From: Chara braunii
Taxonomy: Eukaryota > Streptophyta > Charophyceae > Charales > Characeae
DNA: 22,118 nt
Direction of reading: 5' to 3'
Assembly: GCA_003427395.1 (NCBI GenBank)
Contig: BFEA01000045.1
Span: 3,175,989-3,198,106 of the forward strand
Positions 18,884 to 22,118 of the stretch are shown here, one piece after another. The translations under genes and the position numbers were made by a program. How positions within the stretch are numbered: the first letter of the stretch is position 1; each line of letters opens with the position of its first letter. The notes under the pieces are model-generated. The model was not told where the DNA came from and made no database searches. It was given only the letters and a program-made list of their open reading frames with translations.

Positions 18884-19138
18884 ATGGAGAGTAGCAATAC
18901 AATTAGAGTCTCCTGCTCGCTGTATCAGAGCACTGCAGAGACCTGGAGGGAGAGTGCAGTTGAGGAATACAATCTGCAGACTACTATGATGATGGAACAC
19001 GCACTGTCCCTCATNAGNAATCATACAAAAATCGAGTACACTTACTACTTGCATGATAAGAACGGCAGGCTATGTGCCACTATAACTTCAATGGGCACTA
19101 TTGAGGAAGCAAGGAGGATTGTTAGCAGCCACCAGTGA
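18884..19138 (+). CDS. Unrecognised small protein, member B
   Basis: 84 codons from the ATG at 18884 to TGA at 19136. I chose this ATG because it aligns exactly with the ATG of member A (both 21 residues from a conserved Trp). It reads MESSNTIRVSCSLYQSTAET, W, then ESAVEEYNLQ and a Met-rich stretch, two codons made ambiguous by N (19015, 19018), then KIEYTYYLHDKNGRL and TSMGTIEEARRIVSS. The second half predicts two strands around an N/D-G turn and then a helix. There are no Cys/His metal sites, signal peptide or membrane segment. Members C and A lie upstream and a larger ORF with a similar motif lies downstream, so the set may be a local tandem family. The open frame is short, so coding status depends mainly on the conservation with A. 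Confidence 0.55.
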   Translation: MESSNTIRVSCSLYQSTAETWRESAVEEYNLQTTMMMEHALSLXXNHTKIEYTYYLHDKNGRLCATITSMGTIEEARRIVSSHQ

Positions 19139-19164
19139 GCGTTCTGTCTCTGAACAAGAACAAC

Positions 19165-19345
19165 TCACCTACCTGGACACTCAACAATCAGTCATCAGCG
19201 ATCATTTACTCAGCATTTAGTCATCAGTGATTATTTAATCAGCAATCAGTCATCAGCATTCAATTAATCAACAATCTATTATCAGCAATCGCTTATTAGC
19301 GATCAGTTTCTAGCAATCAGTTTTTCGGCAATCGGTTCCCTGCGG
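19165..19345 (+). repeat. ATCAGCAAT-rich spacer before the large ORF
   Basis: The words ATCAG(C/T)(A/G)AT and TCATCAGC repeat about fifteen times in 180 bp (for example CAATCAGTCATCAGC). Same repeat style as 18300-18870. It includes in-frame stops, the last being TAG at 19297. Confidence 0.75.
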
Positions 19346-19350
19346 TCAGT

Positions 19351-20079
19351 TTGGTAATCAGTTCTCCGGGACCATCTGATCAGCCTGTATTGACAAGGGT
19401 ACTCACGAGCACAGTTCAGTCTGCGTCGGTCAGTGAGTCAGTGCTGGCCAACCTCAATCTGATCTCATGCAAAGAGGCATTCCATTATCAGTATGTTAGT
19501 GCCACTGGTTTCAGACAGGGAGATCTATCAATCTTCATTGTCCAGACCAGTTTTGCTGATGGCACTATCCACGATCTGAGGCCTTACATGAAGAAGGGCA
19601 AGGAGACTCATGAGCACTTCGATCCGGTCTGGATCTCAGCCACCGAATACCTTGAGCAGAGAGAGAGGGAGCTCGATGAGAGGGGCACTACGTTGATCTG
19701 CAGCTTCGGGCCGATGCTTTATACCGACTATCCTAGGCCTCCAGTCCCTTCTCTTCTCACTGATGGCACGAGTTGGCTGGAAGTGATTGGTTTGGCAAAG
19801 AGGTACATCTCTCCGACGGTGATCGACATTGAGGCGTTAACTGAGCCCACTGAGTATCCCTACCTCAGACGAGGGGTCTTTTCAGTGGACGGGCTGGCTA
19901 CATTGTGGGAGAAGTTTTGCTCTATGGTTAATTACCGTGTTATGTGCCTCGGATGGTCGTGCTCAAAGCTTGCTGGCTACAGGTGGCATTTTGTCACGAA
20001 GCCCCAGTCTCAGACTGTACGTGGGCGTGGGCCTCGGCACCATAAAAGATCAGTGAAAAGAGAGATTGTGAGAGGCTGA
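19351..20079 (+). CDS. Unrecognised 240-residue protein, possibly a 3'-terminal exon
   Basis: The frame is open from 19300 to TGA at 20077; there is no ATG until about residue 79, so the coding start is either an upstream exon joined near 19340-19370 or has been lost. Residues about 42-75 (FHYQYVSATGFRQGDLSIF, then TSFADGTIHDLR) resemble the module in the small ORFs (IEYVSYFYGRDGKL; SMGTIEEAR). The middle is acidic and helix-rich (EYLEQRERELDERG), followed by a Pro-rich segment (YTDYPRPPVPSL). A hydrophobic/aromatic part (FSVDGLATLWEKFCSMVNYR, CLGWSCSKLAGYRW) and a basic tail (RGRGPRHHKRSVKRE) end the protein, which might bind nucleic acid. Codon use is varied and not repeat-driven, and a plausible 3' UTR follows. 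I do not recognise the family. Confidence 0.65.
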   Translation: MVISSPGPSDQPVLTRVLTSTVQSASVSESVLANLNLISCKEAFHYQYVSATGFRQGDLSIFIVQTSFADGTIHDLRPYMKKGKETHEHFDPVWISATEYLEQRERELDERGTTLICSFGPMLYTDYPRPPVPSLLTDGTSWLEVIGLAKRYISPTVIDIEALTEPTEYPYLRRGVFSVDGLATLWEKFCSMVNYRVMCLGWSCSKLAGYRWHFVTKPQSQTVRGRGPRHHKRSVKREIVRG

Positions 20080-20352
20080 CCAAAGGGATGAGTGAGGACT
20101 CTTGAGAGGTGCTGACCATGCCCGTCTACATGTACTTTCTAAGATTATTATGAGTTCTCATTCTTCCCTCATTCAACTGCCCCTGTCTTTGCTCGAGTCA
20201 TTCAGTTTTACCTTCTGCATTATTCCTGCTCGATGATTGCCTTCGTGGATGTTTTGTCACAGTTCTCAAACTCAGATTGACAATTGATGCATGCATAGCA
20301 CCCCATAATTTTACGATCATTATTTGCATAATTCTCTATTGTTCCGAATCAA

Positions 20353-20358
20353 AATAAA
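20353..20358 (+). terminator. Poly(A) signal of the 19351-20079 ORF
   Basis: AATAAA in CAAAATAAAAGATTCC, 275 bp after the stop codon and preceded by T-rich, TTTGCATAATT-type sequence. The interval 20080-20352 has no ORF and reads as an ordinary 3' UTR. Confidence 0.5.
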
Positions 20359-20364
20359 AGATTC

Positions 20365-20545
20365 CTAAGACCGGGGACCGGCGTAGACCGTATTTGAAGG
20401 GTCTCGCTTGAAGCCGGACGCACACAACAGGAAGGGATTTGCATTATTTAATTTATTTTATTTATTTCAATCACAAACATAATCCTGCGTGACAGCCTGC
20501 TGGCTTTCCGATCGCCCGAAGTGGACCGACTGGAAAAAGTGCGAC
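20365..20545. other. GC-rich block followed by ATTT-rich tract, repeated elsewhere
   Basis: GGGACCGGCGT at about 20375 is followed within 80 bp by an (ATTT)-rich tract (20440-20467). The same 11-mer at about 13609 is followed, within 70 bp, by a similar tract. This suggests a dispersed repeat, perhaps an LTR piece, lies at both places. Confidence 0.35.
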
Positions 20546-20548
20546 AAT

Positions 20549-20890
20549 GGGTGTAGGTGATGGAGGTGGAAGAGGGGTTGGGGATGGTCGGCTAGGGGGG
20601 ATGGGTGTGGGTGACGGAGGTGGAAGAAGGGTTGGGGGTGGTCGGCTATGGTGGATGGGTGTAGGCGACGGAGGTGGAAGAAGGGTTGGGGGTGGTCGGC
20701 TTATGGCGGACGGGTGTAGGTGATGGAGGTGGAAGAAGGGTTGGGGGTGGCCGGCTATGGTGGATGGGTGTAGATGATGGAAGTGGAAGAAGGGTTGGGG
20801 GTGGCCGACTATAGCGGATGGGTGTAAGTGATGGAGGTGGAAGAAGGGTTGGGGCTGGCCGGCTATGGTGGATGAGTGTGGGTGATTGTG
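20549..20890. repeat. 54-bp minisatellite, ~6.3 units
   Basis: Units start (GTGTAGGTGATGGAGGTGG-type) at 20551, 20605, 20659, 20714, 20768, 20822 and 20876; all periods are 54 bp except one of 55. The array is G-rich on the plus strand. Because 54 is a multiple of three, the minus strand reads as an 18-residue Pro/Thr repeat (PPPTLLPPPS), but the 55-bp unit breaks that frame and I do not call a gene. Confidence 0.97.
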
Positions 20891-20907
20891 GCATACTGCA
20901 TAGCCAC

Positions 20908-21098
20908 ACGGGCCCTGCAGGGCCCGTCCCGGACATTCACCCTAAAAGCCTAAAACATAGGGCTTACAGGCCCCGGTCGTTTCAGCCTGAAAGCTGAAAA
21001 ACGAGGGCCTGCAGGCCCTACTCCGTTTCAGCCTATTTCTAGGTCTTTCAGACCTAGAGTTTTTCCAGCCTGAAACGGAGGGCCATTTTCAGGCCCTC
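20908..21098. repeat. Cluster of palindromes and hairpins
   Basis: A perfect 20-bp palindrome lies at 20908-20927 (ACGGGCCCTGCAGGGCCCGT) and a perfect 16-bp palindrome at 21004-21019. A 9-bp stem with a 3-base loop lies at 21038-21058, itself inside an 11-bp stem pairing 21021-21031 with 21070-21080. A 7-bp stem follows at 21078-21098, and smaller stems at 20945-20965 and 20980-20996. GTTTCAGCCT is used in two of them. Confidence 0.9.
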
Positions 21099-21099
21099 A

Positions 21100-22058
21100 T
21101 TGTTTCGACCTGCCCCTAAGACTCAGGCACGTAAACAGGGATGCGGAACAGGCCAGAAATAGCCTGTTTCTCACGAGCTCGAGCAGGAGCTGCAGCTGCA
21201 GCCCCTGCCTCCCTTCGGCATTGGCAAGAGCAGCCTCCTGAACTGCTCGCACGACTCAGGAGGCACACCCGGTAGTACGTAGGAAGTTCCCATGCACTTC
21301 ACGGGTAGGTAGTTGTCAGTAGGCACGGGTAGTCTTCAGGATTCAGCCGCAGCACTCAGGAGGAGCGCTGCAGTAGTCTTCAGCGCTAGGCAGTAGTAGT
21401 AGCACTAGCTGTAGACTTCGGCGTTGGGCGCCCATAGCCGTAGCAGTAGTCTTCAGCGCTGGGCGATGGTAGGTGGTAGATCGTAGAGTGGGAGAGATAC
21501 TGGTGGAGGCCAGTGGTACTTACCTGTGGCGCCATCGCTCCAGCTCCATCTNCGTGGTANCTGCATCAAGGCGCCAACTTCACAGGTTAGTACTGGANAC
21601 ANAGAGAGAGAGAGTTCTTCTTCNTCCTCTTCTAAGTCCACCATCTCTTCTCANCCTCTCGCCACCTGACTTCTCNGACTNCGACAGAGAGAGAGAAAGA
21701 GTTGTGACTTGAGACTTGACGACATTGGATCCAGACTGGACATTGGGATTCAGACATTTCGACGAGGGACTATTTGGGCCTGTACCGAGACTTGGTGTTG
21801 ACGACATTCCCATCTTCCCCTCCTCTTTCGTCTAACGCCTCCTTCTTCGTCTGTGTATGGTTGGGGCTGGCGCAATCTTCTTGTGTGAAGCGCCAGACCC
21901 CCTTCACACCAGATAACGATGATGATGACGTGTGTTCAGGGCTGTATTGCAATATTGATTGTTCGGATCATTCGTATCTAAGTCTTCCGCTGTGCTATCT
22001 TATACTTTGTATTGAGATGTCGGTTCTTGTTTTGGTCTGCACGTTACAGTATGCAACA
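21100..22058 (+). other. Presumed 5' LTR (right part) of an element extending past the window
   Basis: No gene is supported. The stretch ends in CA at 22057-22058, three bases before a primer-binding-type site, which is how a plus-strand 5' LTR should end. It contains a 73-bp-spaced direct repeat (GCAGTAGTCTTCAGCGCT at 21370 and 21443), AG-rich microsatellites near 21603-21614 and 21685-21700, and seven isolated N bases. The left LTR boundary is not identified; the minisatellite and palindrome cluster may be inside it. Confidence 0.45.
21370..21460. repeat. 18-bp direct repeat, 73 bp apart
   Basis: GCAGTAGTCTTCAGCGCT is found at 21370-21387 and 21443-21460, each followed by (A/G)GGC, with related GTAGTCTTCAG at about 21329. 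Confidence 0.9.
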
Positions 22059-22061
22059 GTT

Positions 22062-22073
22062 TGGTATCGGAGC
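22062..22073 (+). promoter_or_regulatory. Retrotransposon primer-binding site (initiator Met tRNA type)
   Basis: TGGTATCGGAGC differs from the plant-type TGGTATCAGAGC at one base, where G would still pair with U of the tRNA. It begins three bases after a CA that can end an LTR. Minus-strand DNA synthesis of the element would start here. The rest of the element lies beyond the window. Confidence 0.6.
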
Positions 22074-22118
22074 GGACCTCTCATTCAGAGNACCCGCTCA
22101 ATCAAGTAGCCAGCTTGC

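Noticed and set aside
19351-20079. Retroviral envelope-like gene
   Set aside because: No signal peptide, no transmembrane anchor and no cysteine pattern; position after a pol cannot be shown in this window.
20646-20936. Minus-strand proline-rich ORF
   Set aside because: It is the translation of the 54-bp minisatellite, and a 55-bp unit breaks its frame.

Overview
The window looks like nuclear DNA from a eukaryote dominated by retrotransposon debris. There is no operon-like organisation. Long ORFs are few and mostly retroelement-derived, LTR-type signals and poly(A) signals are present, and non-coding repeats are abundant. At the right end a primer-binding-type site (TGGTATCGGAGC) is one G.U-compatible base from the plant initiator-tRNA-Met type (TGGTATCAGAGC). 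This favours a green-lineage host, possibly a streptophyte alga, over a fungus, but the host is an inference and I cannot name a species.

Layout. 1-823: non-coding left flank, possibly an LTR plus leader with a TATA-like box. 824-2089: an intact-looking retrotransposon gag ORF that is cut short and runs into a CpG-dense segment (about 2067-2320). 2412-5530: on the minus strand, three or more diverged, stop-containing tandem relatives of an unrecognised protein family. 5531-8824: a decayed Ty3/gypsy-type pol (reverse transcriptase, RNase H, integrase) with most catalytic residues recognisable, about ten in-frame stops and two mutually compensating frameshifts. 9005-10850: a presumed 3' LTR region with a nested inverted repeat at its start, 60-bp direct repeats, five copies of a 16-bp motif, a 390-bp fold-back repeat and a degenerate minisatellite. 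10850-13750: further repeats, one proline/glutamate-rich minus-strand ORF that may be a gag fragment, and a 38-bp tandem array. 13750-17570: no gene I can support.

The right part is the least expected. Three small related plus-strand ORFs or ORF remnants (17572-17796, 18031-18277, 18884-19138) precede a 243-codon ORF (19351-20079) that seems to carry the same short motif. ATCAGCAAT/TTTCAG-rich spacers separate them, and an AATAAA lies 275 bp after the last stop. I do not recognise these proteins. From 20380 onward comes a 54-bp minisatellite, a cluster of perfect palindromes, and the end of an LTR with its primer-binding site at 22062-22073.

Functionally only the gag and pol pieces can be named. 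They differ strongly in preservation, so they probably do not belong to one insertion. The two unrecognised multi-copy families (minus strand 2.4-5.5 kb, plus strand 17.5-20.1 kb) are the main candidates for something new. All homology statements are by-eye alignments within this window or from memory of protein families; no search was run.
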